64,000 bases of DNA, taken from an uncultured Flavobacteriales bacterium (GTDB lineage: Bacteria > Bacteroidota > Bacteroidia > Flavobacteriales_D > Crocinitomicaceae). A model generated the notes under the pieces. It was not told the origin of the DNA. It saw only the letters and a list, made by a program, of their open reading frames with translations, and did no database searches. The position numbers and the translations under genes are program-made. Every line of letters begins with the position of its first letter. Positions within the stretch are counted from its first letter, which is position 1. Shown in pieces: positions 17,052 to 26,900 of this stretch. Where the stretch lies: NCBI GenBank assembly GCA_913054135.1, contig CAJXJK010000008.1:124001-188000 (forward strand), read 5' to 3'.

Positions 17052-19268
17052 ATGCGATTATTTTTAATTTTCCTTTTCGTTATTCTTGGGTTTTCCGCTA
17101 TCGGACAATCTTATGAAGGAGTTGTCATTGGCAATGACCCGCTTAAGACTCCTATTCCGTTTGCAAAAATTGAATTGATTGACTTAGGTAAGATACTTAT
17201 TACCGATAGCTTAGGGAGATTTGTCCTGGATGAAGTTTCAGCAGGGCACTTGCATGCTCATGTAAGCGCTAACGGCTTTGACGAAGCGCATGTTGATATC
17301 CACTTAAACCCTAAAGTTAATATTGAAATTATCCTGTTCTCAGCACACCATGAATTAGATAAGGTATTGGTATCTAATGATGGACGTTTACAAAGAGAAA
17401 GTATTAGCAATGTAGAAACACATTCTTTTAACTCACTCAATCAAATAGCCACTCCCACTCTGGCAGATGCCCTAGAAAATATAAACGGCGTAACCCAATC
17501 AAGCACTGGGGCCGGAATCAGTAAACCAGTGATAAGAGGATTCTCTGGTTCGCGAGTATTGACTTATGTAAATTCATTAAGAATCCAGAATCAACAATGG
17601 GGTGCAGATCATGGTTTAGCAGTTACCAGTTTAGGAATTGGAAGTGTTGAAGTGATAAAGGGACCCGCAAGTTTAATGTATGGCGCAGATGCAATTGGTG
17701 GAGTGCTTTACTTTGTAGATGAAGCTTACGCTATGAAAAACACTTTTGAAGGCTCTGTTAGAACTAGTTTTAATACTGCTAATATGATGACAACAAATCA
17801 GGGCGGTATAAAATGGTCAAAAGAAAAGTTAAAGATTAACGCATTCATCTCACATGACAATGCTGCAGATTACACTTTGGCATCAGGATCACAATTATTA
17901 AATAGTAGATATAAACAACAAGCAGCTAAAATCTCAATTGGATACAACTTTAAGAAGAGTGTGACCAATTTCAGATACAATTATTATTCTGGGCGTATTG
18001 GTCTACCTGGGCATACGCATGATTCAATTGTAGATTTAAATTCATTCATCACAGAAACTCAAAACAGAAAAGACAATGTGCCTGCCCAAGTAATCAGCAA
18101 CCATTTCTTCAATTTAGAACACAAAATATTTCTTGAGAAACATGAATTTCTAATCGCTCTTGGAAACACAAACAATAAACTGAAAGAGCATGAAGAAAAG
18201 TTCTTTTTCCCTGATATAAATATCAACTTAAACAATACTTTGGGTCATGTAAAATGGAAATATAAGTTGCATGAGAAATTCAATTTAACTCTTGGCACAC
18301 AGAACATGTTGCAATTCAACACTAATGACCCAATTGCTCCTGAAGTACTCGTTCAGGATGCAAGAACGATAGATATTGGTACTTACCTTTTACTTGACTT
18401 TCAAAAAGGAAAATGGCGATTAAAAACTGGAGGGAGATTTGATAGAAGAATGATTGAAGTTGCAGATCAGTCTACTTTCTCCTTTAACGGGATCAATTAT
18501 GCAGCAGGATTTTCAAGATTAGAAAAAAACGCAGACGTAAGAATGAATATTTCTAGTGGGTTTAGGGCTCCAACTTCATCTGAACTGCTCAGTGATGGCG
18601 TTCACCATGGATCAAACAGATATGAGTTAGGCAATGTTAATTTAACAACTGAAAAATCTGTGCAAATTGATGCTTCTTATGCATTGCACCTCTCTGATTT
18701 AGAATTAATCGTGAATCCTTTCGTCAATTTTTTAAGCGACTTTATTTACATAAATCCAACTGATTCAATTATTGATAATCGTCAAGTATTTGAATACAGT
18801 CAAATTGAGAATGCAATTATGTATGGTTCTGACTTTGGCATCCACTATCATCCACACATAGCACATTGGTTGCACTTAGAGAGCAGTTTTAGCACCATAT
18901 TTGCTGAAGATCAAAACAAGACTCCTCTTGCTTTAATTCCTCAAACATCTATAAATTCTCAAATTAGAATGAACTTCAAGATGAAAAAGAAGTTTAAGAT
19001 CAAAAACGTGAGCCTACAGCACATCTATTACTTCAAACAAAACAGAATAACCTCATTTGAACTTGGAACAAATGCTTTCAATTTGCTCAATGCTTCACTA
19101 AATGGAGCAATAGGAGATCAAGAAAATTTGAAGTTCTCAATTGGAGCTCGAAACTTATTAAATGCAGAATACATCAACCATTTATCAAATCTAAAACATC
19201 TTGGAATCCCTGATATTGGGATTAATGGGTTTATAACAATTGAATACAGTTTTAACGGAAAAAAATAG
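17052..19268 (+). CDS. TonB-dependent outer-membrane receptor, probably for zinc
   Basis: 738 residues. A signal peptide (to about residue 18) is followed by a carboxypeptidase-like regulatory domain (about 20-110), a plug domain (ISKPVIRGFSGSRVL, VEVIKGPASLMYGADAIGG) and a 22-strand-type barrel ending in an aromatic strand. His-rich loops (LPGHTHDS, GVHHGSNRYELG, HYHPHIAHWLH) recall ZnuD-type zinc receptors. The gene sits across two operators from a Fur/Zur-like regulator and is followed 4 bp later by a small Cys-rich lipoprotein gene, making a metal-regulated uptake unit likely. The leader is extremely short because the operator lies 2 bp from the ATG. Alternative substrates (iron chelates) cannot be excluded. 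Confidence 0.88.
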   Translation: MRLFLIFLFVILGFSAIGQSYEGVVIGNDPLKTPIPFAKIELIDLGKILITDSLGRFVLDEVSAGHLHAHVSANGFDEAHVDIHLNPKVNIEIILFSAHHELDKVLVSNDGRLQRESISNVETHSFNSLNQIATPTLADALENINGVTQSSTGAGISKPVIRGFSGSRVLTYVNSLRIQNQQWGADHGLAVTSLGIGSVEVIKGPASLMYGADAIGGVLYFVDEAYAMKNTFEGSVRTSFNTANMMTTNQGGIKWSKEKLKINAFISHDNAADYTLASGSQLLNSRYKQQAAKISIGYNFKKSVTNFRYNYYSGRIGLPGHTHDSIVDLNSFITETQNRKDNVPAQVISNHFFNLEHKIFLEKHEFLIALGNTNNKLKEHEEKFFFPDININLNNTLGHVKWKYKLHEKFNLTLGTQNMLQFNTNDPIAPEVLVQDARTIDIGTYLLLDFQKGKWRLKTGGRFDRRMIEVADQSTFSFNGINYAAGFSRLEKNADVRMNISSGFRAPTSSELLSDGVHHGSNRYELGNVNLTTEKSVQIDASYALHLSDLELIVNPFVNFLSDFIYINPTDSIIDNRQVFEYSQIENAIMYGSDFGIHYHPHIAHWLHLESSFSTIFAEDQNKTPLALIPQTSINSQIRMNFKMKKKFKIKNVSLQHIYYFKQNRITSFELGTNAFNLLNASLNGAIGDQENLKFSIGARNLLNAEYINHLSNLKHLGIPDIGINGFITIEYSFNGKK

Positions 19269-19272
19269 AAAA

Positions 19273-19476
19273 ATGAAAAAAGTAGGGTTTATAGCTGCAG
19301 CTGCAGTATTAACAATTTCGTTCGCTTCATGTAAAAAATGTCATGACTGTCATTATGATGATAACGGAACTGAAGTAGAAATCGGTGAGTTATGTGGTGA
19401 TGAATTAGAAAGTGCCGAGGCGAACGGATGGGCACTTCAGGATACGGTGGTAACTGTGCACTGCGAAGAGCACTAA
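19273..19476 (+). CDS. Small cysteine-rich lipoprotein
   Basis: 67 residues. The signal peptide ends at a lipobox FASC, then KKCHDCHYDD supplies a Cys-x2-Cys pair and His, with a further Cys in GELCGDE and HCEEH at the C-terminus. The frame can be opened upstream to an ATG at 19240, but that lies inside the receptor gene; the ATG at 19273, 4 bp after the receptor stop, gives a canonical lipoprotein signal. The mature part of about 48 residues with Cys/His pairs suggests a disulfide-stabilised or metal-binding surface or periplasmic protein. Co-transcription with the receptor suggests a metal-binding accessory role (inference). Confidence 0.75.
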   Translation: MKKVGFIAAAAVLTISFASCKKCHDCHYDDNGTEVEIGELCGDELESAEANGWALQDTVVTVHCEEH

Positions 19477-19501
19477 ACCATTTGGTACGTAAGTTTGAAA
19501 G

Positions 19502-19534
19502 AGAGAAGGGGAGAAATCCCTTTCTCTTTTTTTT
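19502..19534 (+). terminator. Intrinsic terminator of the receptor-lipoprotein operon
   Basis: Stem AGAGAAGGG (19502-19510) pairs with CCCTTTCTCT (19518-19527, one bulged T), followed by T residues to 19534. The T-run overlaps the stop codon of the convergent purQ. Confidence 0.75.
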
Positions 19535-20219
19535 AGATATTATTTAGGATAGAATCAAACAATAACTTCCCATCTGTATTTCCAAGATTGGCATCAGCCG
19601 CTCTTTCAGGGTGAGGCATCATTCCGAAAATATTCTTTCCTTTATTGGTAATTCCAGCAATGTTGTCTAACGATCCATTCGGATTTGTTCTGTCATTTAC
19701 ATTTCCTTCTTCATCACAATATTGAAACAAGACTTGGTCATTTTGATAAATCTCTTTCATCATATCTTCAGGAGCATAAAATCTTCCTTCACCATGGGCT
19801 ATCGGAATCTTAACTGCTTTACCTGCTTCTAATCCTTTTGAAATTGCTGCCGTTCTTGACTTTGGTCTTAAGAAAACGTTTTTACAAATGAACTTTTGAG
19901 TGTCATTGTGTAAAAGAGCACCATCTAACAAAGGTGACTCACATAGTATTTGGAATCCATTACAAATTCCCATTACGTATCCTCCTTTTTGACCGTGGGC
20001 AATTACTTCTTTCATGATAGGAGAGTACTTTGCGATAGCTCCTGAACGAAGGTAATCACCATAAGAGAATCCTCCTGGTAACACCACAAAATCAACACCC
20101 TTTAAGTCAGTGTCTTTATGCCATAACCTTTCAACTTGTTGACCTAAACTGGTCTCAAGTGTATAAATCATATCTTGATCACAATTTGATCCTGGGAAAG
20201 TAACTACTCCGAATTTCAT
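19533..20219 (-). CDS. purQ: Phosphoribosylformylglycinamidine synthase, glutaminase subunit
   Basis: 228 residues. This is the glutamine amidotransferase subunit that supplies ammonia to PurL in the fourth step of purine synthesis. It is a class I (triad) glutaminase: Cys86 in GICNGFQ, and His and Glu in MPHPERA near the C-terminus; VLPGGFSYGDYLRSGA is the PurQ-specific loop. A separate PurQ means the organism has the small PurL/PurQ system or a partner elsewhere; neither purL nor purS is in the window. A good -7 box (TAACTTTG, minus strand, 20242-20249) lies 22 bp before the ATG. Confidence 0.95.
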   Translation of the reverse strand: MKFGVVTFPGSNCDQDMIYTLETSLGQQVERLWHKDTDLKGVDFVVLPGGFSYGDYLRSGAIAKYSPIMKEVIAHGQKGGYVMGICNGFQILCESPLLDGALLHNDTQKFICKNVFLRPKSRTAAISKGLEAGKAVKIPIAHGEGRFYAPEDMMKEIYQNDQVLFQYCDEEGNVNDRTNPNGSLDNIAGITNKGKNIFGMMPHPERAADANLGNTDGKLLFDSILNNI

Positions 20220-20267
20220 CTTTTTGGTGTTGAATTTGGGACAAAGTTAATCAACTATTCACGATAA

Positions 20268-21230
20268 TTATCCTACTAGAATAACATTTGCCACACTAAT
20301 TATTAACCAGATAATAACAATCCCGTTAACAACTTTCAAATTCTTGTTGTGTAATAACTGAGTCCCTATAATAATTGCAAGGGGAACTGTCAATCCCAAT
20401 AGCTGAACATCATAAAAATACCAGCCTAAAATCATGGCCACTAAGCCCAACCAAAAAAAGTGATACAGTAATTGACTTTGTAATTTAAACCTATTAATCT
20501 CTGTTCTTGCAACTCCGATATACTTAGCGAATGAACCTAAAATAATCAAGCCCAGAATTGAGTAATTGACCCAAGTTAAAAGATGCCAATCTGAAATTCC
20601 TTTAAGCTGGGCAGACCCCGAAGTAAAAACCATCAATTCATCTCTCAACATATAAGTTGCTGCCAAGTAATACATAGTTGGAATAATCAGGCCACCTATT
20701 ACCATGAACCATTCTCTCCAAACAAAAGGTCTAAAAATGGTGAGTGCAAGCCAAGGCAAAACAATCAATCCTATTTGCAAGGGTGAACATATAAATGCCA
20801 GCCCAAAGAGCAATGATCCTTGAAAAATAATTGCTTTTGCAGGCTCTTGCCTTCTCAATTTCAAAAATTGACCAAGCCCCCAAGCGAAAAACAAATGAGC
20901 CGCGAGTGAAGGTGAAAAACTTAGAGCATTGAAGCTAACTAAACAACAGATGTAAATAAATCCTGGTAAGAAAGATGCCTTTGAAAAGAAAGAATTCTGA
21001 TTATAAACATTATTCAATTGATGAGCAGTGGTCGCACTAATTACAACCGTCAGCAGGTAGTTCAACCAATTGATATTTTGCACATTATCAGTGAGTTGAA
21101 TTTGCCATTCAAAAGGAAAATTGTTTGTGGTTGGAAGGACAAAAAATATGGTGCTTGCCAAAAGAGCAATTAAAAGCGGCAAACTGAATACAGCAATCGG
21201 AGTTTTAGATTCATACAAATTTACCAGCAT
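20268..21230 (-). CDS. DUF6427-like polytopic membrane protein
   Basis: 320 residues with about ten membrane helices and almost no soluble part. It resembles the DUF6427 family of flavobacterial inner-membrane proteins: a first helix after MLVNLYESKTPIAV, a central LGLGQF-like helix followed by a short charged RRQEPAKA loop, and a WREWF loop. Function unknown. It is divergent from a small protein resembling DUF6341; I recall the two families as neighbours in flavobacteria. Confidence 0.65.
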   Translation of the reverse strand: MLVNLYESKTPIAVFSLPLLIALLASTIFFVLPTTNNFPFEWQIQLTDNVQNINWLNYLLTVVISATTAHQLNNVYNQNSFFSKASFLPGFIYICCLVSFNALSFSPSLAAHLFFAWGLGQFLKLRRQEPAKAIIFQGSLLFGLAFICSPLQIGLIVLPWLALTIFRPFVWREWFMVIGGLIIPTMYYLAATYMLRDELMVFTSGSAQLKGISDWHLLTWVNYSILGLIILGSFAKYIGVARTEINRFKLQSQLLYHFFWLGLVAMILGWYFYDVQLLGLTVPLAIIIGTQLLHNKNLKVVNGIVIIWLIISVANVILVG

Positions 21231-21285
21231 GCCGTAAAATTAGTTGATTATTTATTACATTTGCTTAGCATTTAAAATTAAAATT

Positions 21286-21483
21286 ATGAGTTCTACAGAT
21301 GTTTTTAACGGAATTGGTGACGCAATGTATTGGTTATTTGAAGCTACATTAGAACCAATGTCTGACGGTGACTGGGTTTGGAGAATTGTTTTAATTTTTG
21401 GATTCGTAGCTTTTGCTTACTGGATGAAAAGACAAGCAGATTACAACAAACAAGCTGCAGCTGATCCGAATCAACTTAAATAA
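21286..21483 (+). CDS. DUF6341-like small membrane protein
   Basis: 65 residues with an amphipathic N-terminal half (FNGIGDAMYWLFEATLEPM) and one membrane helix followed by YWMKRQADYNKQ. The order of these parts matches DUF6341 proteins of flavobacteria. The frame extends to an ATG at 21244, but the ATG at 21286, 22 bp after a -7 box TACATTTG (21256-21263), is the better start. It is monocistronic with its own terminator. Function unknown. Confidence 0.65.
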   Translation: MSSTDVFNGIGDAMYWLFEATLEPMSDGDWVWRIVLIFGFVAFAYWMKRQADYNKQAAADPNQLK

Positions 21484-21502
21484 ATTGACCTAATTATATT
21501 TG

Positions 21503-21535
21503 AAACCTTGACTTTTTCGGTCGAGGTTTTTTTTT
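21503..21535 (+). terminator. Intrinsic terminator after the DUF6341-like gene
   Basis: Stem AACCTTGAC (21504-21512) pairs with GTCGAGGTT (21520-21528, one G-T pair), followed by a T-run to 21535. Confidence 0.85.
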
Positions 21536-21572
21536 GCTGTAACTTTTCTACGGCTTGATTTGTTTTAGAAGT

Positions 21573-21977
21573 ATGAGAGTACTTATAGCCATTATTCTAA
21601 TTTTTACTAATGTTAGTTTATTTTCACAAGAAGCAGATTTATCTGACTTAGAAGATGTCCGTGATCATTTGACAAGAACAAGGTGGGAGGCAGATTCAGA
21701 AAGTGATTCAGGAGCTGAATTCCTTCTCATTTTTTCAGATAACACTGACAAGCATCAAGGGACAATAATAGGGAGTAATGTACCGAACAATGCCTTGTCT
21801 TTTGAATTGATTTTGGATAATGAAAAAGCTCACATTCTTTGGTATAACTCAAGTGAAAGATGTATTTCGACAGAAGTGATTAGCGCAAGCTTTAACAAAT
21901 TAGTACTCGAAGTAAGAAATATGGTGATTACTTTTAATCGAAAAATCTGGTTTATAACAGGCTGCCCTTCTTTTTAA
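21573..21977 (+). CDS. Small exported protein, unknown
   Basis: 134 residues with a signal peptide (MRVLIAIILIFTNVSLFSQ). The mature part starts with an acidic segment, then TRWEADSESDSG and alternating strands (IIGSN, LSFELILDN, AHILWYN), suggesting a small beta-sandwich or lipocalin-like domain. Two cysteines (ERC and TGC) could pair. A TTG at 21555 would add six residues before the signal peptide; the ATG at 21573 is preferred. It overlaps the convergent gene by 4 bp at the stop codons. No family assigned. Confidence 0.65.
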   Translation: MRVLIAIILIFTNVSLFSQEADLSDLEDVRDHLTRTRWEADSESDSGAEFLLIFSDNTDKHQGTIIGSNVPNNALSFELILDNEKAHILWYNSSERCISTEVISASFNKLVLEVRNMVITFNRKIWFITGCPSF

Positions 21978-22201
21978 CCTTTCGCAGTTCTCATTTCTCT
22001 AATGAATGAGAAAATCTTTTTTCTAAACAAGACGAATAAAAGAATATAAGGAACAACCATTATGTACAAGATTCCTGTATTTAAAGAAGATTGCGAATCA
22101 ACTTCAGTATCTTCTGCAACAGCCTTACACATGGCACATTGTGCAAATAAATCTTGAATAAAGAACAAGAACAGAATTAATAAGGTGATTCTTTGTCTCA
22201 T
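21974..22201 (-). CDS. Small exported CxxC protein with one membrane helix
   Basis: 75 residues. A signal-like hydrophobic segment ends at LFAQ and is followed at once by CAMCKAVAED, with a membrane helix (ILYIMVVPYILLFVLF) and a basic tail behind it. Small proteins of this layout are common in flavobacteria, where the CAMC pair suggests a redox or metal site facing the periplasm. The ATG at 22201 is chosen over a TTG at 22216; a -7 box TACCTTTG (minus strand, 22214-22221) overlaps that TTG, which supports the later start. Function unknown. Confidence 0.7.
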   Translation of the reverse strand: MRQRITLLILFLFFIQDLFAQCAMCKAVAEDTEVDSQSSLNTGILYIMVVPYILLFVLFRKKIFSFIREMRTAKG

Positions 22202-22282
22202 AATAATACCTAACAAAGGTAGGAAACAATTGGCTAACTCTTGAATTTTCAGTTTCTTTGTGGCACTTAAAAATCTAGCTTT

Positions 22283-23278
22283 ATGACAGATGTAACCACC
22301 TTAGGCGAATTCATTATCGAAAAACAAATGGACTTCCCTGGCTCATCAGGTGAGTTTTCAAGATTACTTAGCGCCATAAGATTGGCCTCAAAGATTGTAT
22401 CTCAACAAGTTAATAAGGCAGGGCTTTTAAGTAACATCCTTGGTGCCGCAGGATCTGACAACATCCAAGGTGAAGCACAACAAAAATTAGATGTTTTTGC
22501 CAATGACCAGTTCATTAAAGCGCTTACAGCTAGAAAAGTTATTTGCGGAATCGCTTCTGAAGAAAATGACGAGTACATTTCAATTAATGAAGAAGGATCT
22601 TACATAGTAGCAATGGATCCCTTAGATGGTTCTTCTAATATTGACGTGAATGTGTCAATAGGAACCATATTCTCAATTTATAAAAGAATTTCACCAGTTG
22701 GAACTCCGGTAACTGAAGCAGACTTTTTACAAAAAGGGACTGAACAAGTAGCGGCCGGTTATGTGATTTATGGATCTTCTACCATGTTGGTTTATACAAC
22801 AGGTAATGGCGTAAACGGATTTACTTATGATCCGGGCTTAGGTGTATTCATTTTATCTCACCCAGACATGACAGTTCCTTCAGTAGGTAAAATCTACTCA
22901 ATGAATGAAGGTAACTTCTATAAATCATCAGAGGGAATACAGAATTTCATCAAGTATGCTCAGGAGGTTGATCCTGGATCAAATAGACCATATACTGCAA
23001 GATACATTGGATCTTTGGTAGCCGATTTTCACAGAAACTTAATTAAGGGAGGAGTATACTTATATCCGGTGACTTCAACTTCACCAAACGGTAAGTTGAG
23101 ACTACTCTATGAGTGTAATCCAATGGCTATGATTATTGAACAAGCAGGAGGTAAAGCCTCTGATGGACAAACAAGAATTATGGAAATTGACCCTAAGTCT
23201 TTACACCAAAGAGTTGCATTCTTTGCAGGCACTAGTCATATGGTGAATAAAATTGAAGAGTTAATTGCTGCAGAATAG
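22283..23278 (+). CDS. fbp: Fructose-1,6-bisphosphatase, class 1
   Basis: 331 residues, the normal length for class 1. It removes the 1-phosphate from fructose 1,6-bisphosphate in gluconeogenesis in the cytoplasm. Metal and substrate residues are seen in [20 protein letters not shown] and [18 protein letters not shown]. The promoter candidate is TTG (22230-22232), 20 bp, TTTCTTTG (22253-22260). The gene is monocistronic and ends at a very stable terminator. Confidence 0.96.
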   Translation: MTDVTTLGEFIIEKQMDFPGSSGEFSRLLSAIRLASKIVSQQVNKAGLLSNILGAAGSDNIQGEAQQKLDVFANDQFIKALTARKVICGIASEENDEYISINEEGSYIVAMDPLDGSSNIDVNVSIGTIFSIYKRISPVGTPVTEADFLQKGTEQVAAGYVIYGSSTMLVYTTGNGVNGFTYDPGLGVFILSHPDMTVPSVGKIYSMNEGNFYKSSEGIQNFIKYAQEVDPGSNRPYTARYIGSLVADFHRNLIKGGVYLYPVTSTSPNGKLRLLYECNPMAMIIEQAGGKASDGQTRIMEIDPKSLHQRVAFFAGTSHMVNKIEELIAAE

Positions 23279-23300
23279 CAGAAAGAATTATATCAAAGAA

Positions 23301-23336
23301 AAATCCCCTTGGCAAAACCAAGGGGATTTTTTGTTT
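23301..23336 (+). terminator. Intrinsic terminator of fbp
   Basis: Perfect 12-bp stem AAATCCCCTTGG (23301-23312) and CCAAGGGGATTT (23318-23329), loop CAAAA, followed by a T-rich tail. Confidence 0.92.
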
Positions 23337-23370
23337 TAAGTTATGATAGAATTTGACGTTAAATCCATGT

Positions 23371-23760
23371 TTAGTGAATCACTTCTCTTTTAAAAAGTAA
23401 AGCGATTGATCCTGAAAAAAACAAGACTGCGGCCAATAAGGCTACAAAAAATGCTACGTTCTCAAAAATTGGATTGACAAAATCAGCTTTCGCATTCATT
23501 ATCATATCCAAAAAAGCGATCATAGTCATTACCAGATACACGCAGTATCCGTAAAGAACAGAACCTTTCAATTCGTTCTTATAACGTAATCTGTTCAAAA
23601 TATATACCGACAGGCCTATAATAGCGCCATAAGTAATCAGAATAGAAATCATTGAAGGTTCCATTAAGTTACTCACAATGATTAGCAGTATTCCTCCTAT
23701 AGCTCCGAACAAGAGCGCTAGCGGCAGGATTTTATTTAGTTCTTTTTTGAGGTATTGCAT
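23371..23760 (-). CDS. Four-helix membrane protein (DUF4199-like)
   Basis: 129 residues with four membrane helices (about residues 12-30, 38-54, 68-88 and 100-122) and a charged turn RLRYKNELKGS between helices 2 and 3. This layout resembles DUF4199 proteins of Bacteroidota, but I see no decisive signature. It stands alone on the minus strand, divergent from mfd across a 239-bp gap that contains no other recognisable gene. Confidence 0.6.
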   Translation of the reverse strand: MQYLKKELNKILPLALLFGAIGGILLIIVSNLMEPSMISILITYGAIIGLSVYILNRLRYKNELKGSVLYGYCVYLVMTMIAFLDMIMNAKADFVNPIFENVAFFVALLAAVLFFSGSIALLFKREVIH

Positions 23761-23999
23761 CTTTGGGTAGTTTTTAGTTTGTAAGTGTGTCGTGTTTTCG
23801 TCTGTCAGTATGTCTTTGTAATAATGTTTTGCTGTCTATATTAATATACGTAGTTGAAATCCAATTGGTGGTCTCACTTTGCGTTTCATTTATTTAACTG
23901 TATATGTCATAGATTTAAATAGGTAACCTTTCAATATGTAAACGAAATCGAAAAGGGTTAAGTATTCGGATTAACAATTTTTTAGGAAAATCACCTTCA

Positions 24000-26900
24000 A
24001 TGGACGAGAAAATTAAACTTCTACTTACCTTTGCATCAATGACCGTTGAGGAATTCAGATTAGCCTATCAAGAGACTGAAAAAGTCAGGGATATCTGCGC
24101 CCAACTGGCTTATGATCAAGCCAAAATTTCTTTGAAAGGTTTAGTTGGCTCAGGTCATTCAATACTGACTGACGCAGTCATTCAAAAAAACAAAGGCTTT
24201 CATTTATTAATTCTTTCAAACAAAGAAGAAGCGGCATTTTTCTTCAATGATTTGACCAATATCAATAAGAAGGCCACTAACATCTTCTTTTATCCTCACT
24301 CATACAAAGCACCTTATCAATTTGAAGAAATTGACAATGCCAATGTGGTATCAAGAGCTGAGGTAATGGAAAGAGTAAATAAAGGTAACGACTCAATAAT
24401 CGTCACCTATCCAAAAGCCATTTTTGAAAAAGTAATTACCAAAAAGCAATTTGCAAAAAGCTTGATGGAAATTAAAAGAGGTGTTGAATACAGCATTGAT
24501 TTTATAAATGAATTACTCATTGAGCATGAGTTCGAGAAGGTGGACTTCGTGTACGAACCCGGTCAATTTGCAGTTCGTGGCGGAATCGTAGATATATTCT
24601 CTTTTTCTAATGATGAACCTTATAGAGTAGAGTTTTTTGGTGATGAAGTTGAATCTATCAGAACCTTTAATCCTGTAAATCAATTGTCTATCAAGACAAT
24701 GAGCAGGCTTACCGTTGTTCCGAACGTTCAACTCTATAAATCTGAAGAACGTAGAGAAACACTTTTAGAATTTGTACCCAACAAGACAGTAGTTTGGATG
24801 AAAGATTTTAAATCTATCAGAGGAACGCTTGAAGTGGAGTATCAAAAAGCATTAGAGATTTTCGAAAATCTGCCTGAAAGTCCGGTCCAACATACACCTC
24901 CGATTGAGCTCTACTTTGAGAAAAATCAATTTACTTCTCAAATTGAACCTTACCGAATAATTGAATTTGGGACGGCGGACCACTTTAAAGGAGAACGATT
25001 TAATTTCGATCAAAAGGTACAGCCGGCATTCAATAAAAACTTTGAAATGCTGATCAGTGATTTCAGAGAGAAAGAGCAAGCCAGGTATACCAATATGATT
25101 GTCTCATCACAGGCAAAGCAAATTGAAAGAATCTATTCAATCTTTGATGATATGCAATCAAGTGTCACTTTTGTGACCCTAAATTTTGCTTTAAACGAAG
25201 GCTTCATAGACAATGACATGAAGTTCGTTTGTTATACAGATCATCAAATTTTTGAGCGCTATCACAGATTTAGGCTTAAAGAGGGTTATCGAAAAAACCA
25301 ACAAGCGCTTACTCTTAAAGAAATCTATAATCTTCAAAAAGGAGATTATGTCACTCATATTGATCACGGAATTGGAAAATTTTCAGGATTAGAACTCATT
25401 GATGTAAATGGTAAACCTCAAGAAGCAATTCGATTGGTTTATAAGGACAATGACGTGCTTTATGTTTCTATCCATTCTTTACACAGAATATCAAAATACA
25501 CGGGTAAAGATGGCACCCAACCTAAGATGCACAAAATTGGTTCGCCAGCCTGGAATAAAACCAAGCAAAAAACCAAATCGAAGGTTAAAGAAATTGCATA
25601 CGATTTAATCAAATTATACGCGAAAAGAAAGCAAGAAAAAGGCTTCTCTTTTTCACCCGATAATTATCTTCAAAATGAGTTAGAGGCTTCATTTATGTAT
25701 GAAGATACGCCCGACCAATTGAAAGCAACAATTGCCGTTAAAGAAGACATGGAAGCACAAGCTCCAATGGACAGATTGGTATGCGGAGATGTTGGTTTTG
25801 GGAAGACAGAAATTGCAATTAGAGCAGCTTTTAAAGCCGTTTGCGATTCTAAGCAAGTTGCTATCTTGGTTCCTACCACAATTCTATCATTACAGCATTA
25901 TAAAACATTTAAAAAACGTTTTGAAGGCTTTCCTTGCACTGTTGACTATGTCAATAGATTCAAGAGTCAGAAGCAAATTACCGAGTCATTAAAGAACCTT
26001 GCTGCCGGAAAAACAGATATTATCATTGGAACCCACAAATTAGTGTCGGATAAGGTCAAATTTCATGATTTAGGATTGATGATAATTGATGAAGAGCAAA
26101 AATTTGGTGTTGGTGTTAAAGACAAGTTGAAATTGTTTAAAGCTTCGGTCGATACTTTGACCTTAACTGCCACTCCGATTCCGAGAACTTTACAGTTTTC
26201 TTTGATGGGCGCGAGAGATCTTTCCATCATCAATACACCTCCTCCAAATCGTCAGCCGGTAGACACTGAAATAATCGGTTTAAATGAAGAGATAATTCGT
26301 GATGCAATTACGTATGAAACTCAAAGAGGTGGTCAAGTCTTTTTCATTCATAATAGGGTACAAAATATTCATGAAGTTGCAGGCATGATTCAACGACTTT
26401 GCCCAGGTGTTAGAATTGCAGTTGGGCATGGTCAAATGGACGGAAAAAAATTAGAAGATATCATGATGGGCTTCATGGAAGGCCAATATGATGTTTTGAT
26501 TGCCACTACCATAATCGAATCAGGAATTGATGTTTCAAATGCGAACACCATCATCATTAATCAAGCTCAAAACTTTGGATTAAGTGATTTACATCAAATG
26601 AGAGGTAGAGTCGGAAGATCAAATCGTAAAGCATTTTGTTATTTGGTAGCTCCACCTCTCCATTTATTAACATCTGACTCTAGAAAAAGACTAGAAGCAG
26701 TTGCTCAATTCTCTGATTTGGGATCTGGATTTAATATTTCAATGCGAGATTTAGATATTAGAGGTGCAGGAAACTTATTAGGAGGAGAACAATCTGGATT
26801 CATTTCAGATATCGGATTTGAGATGTATCAAAAAATACTGAATGAAGCACTTCAAGAACTCAGAGAAGATGAATTTGCAGATCTTTTCACCGAAGACTCT

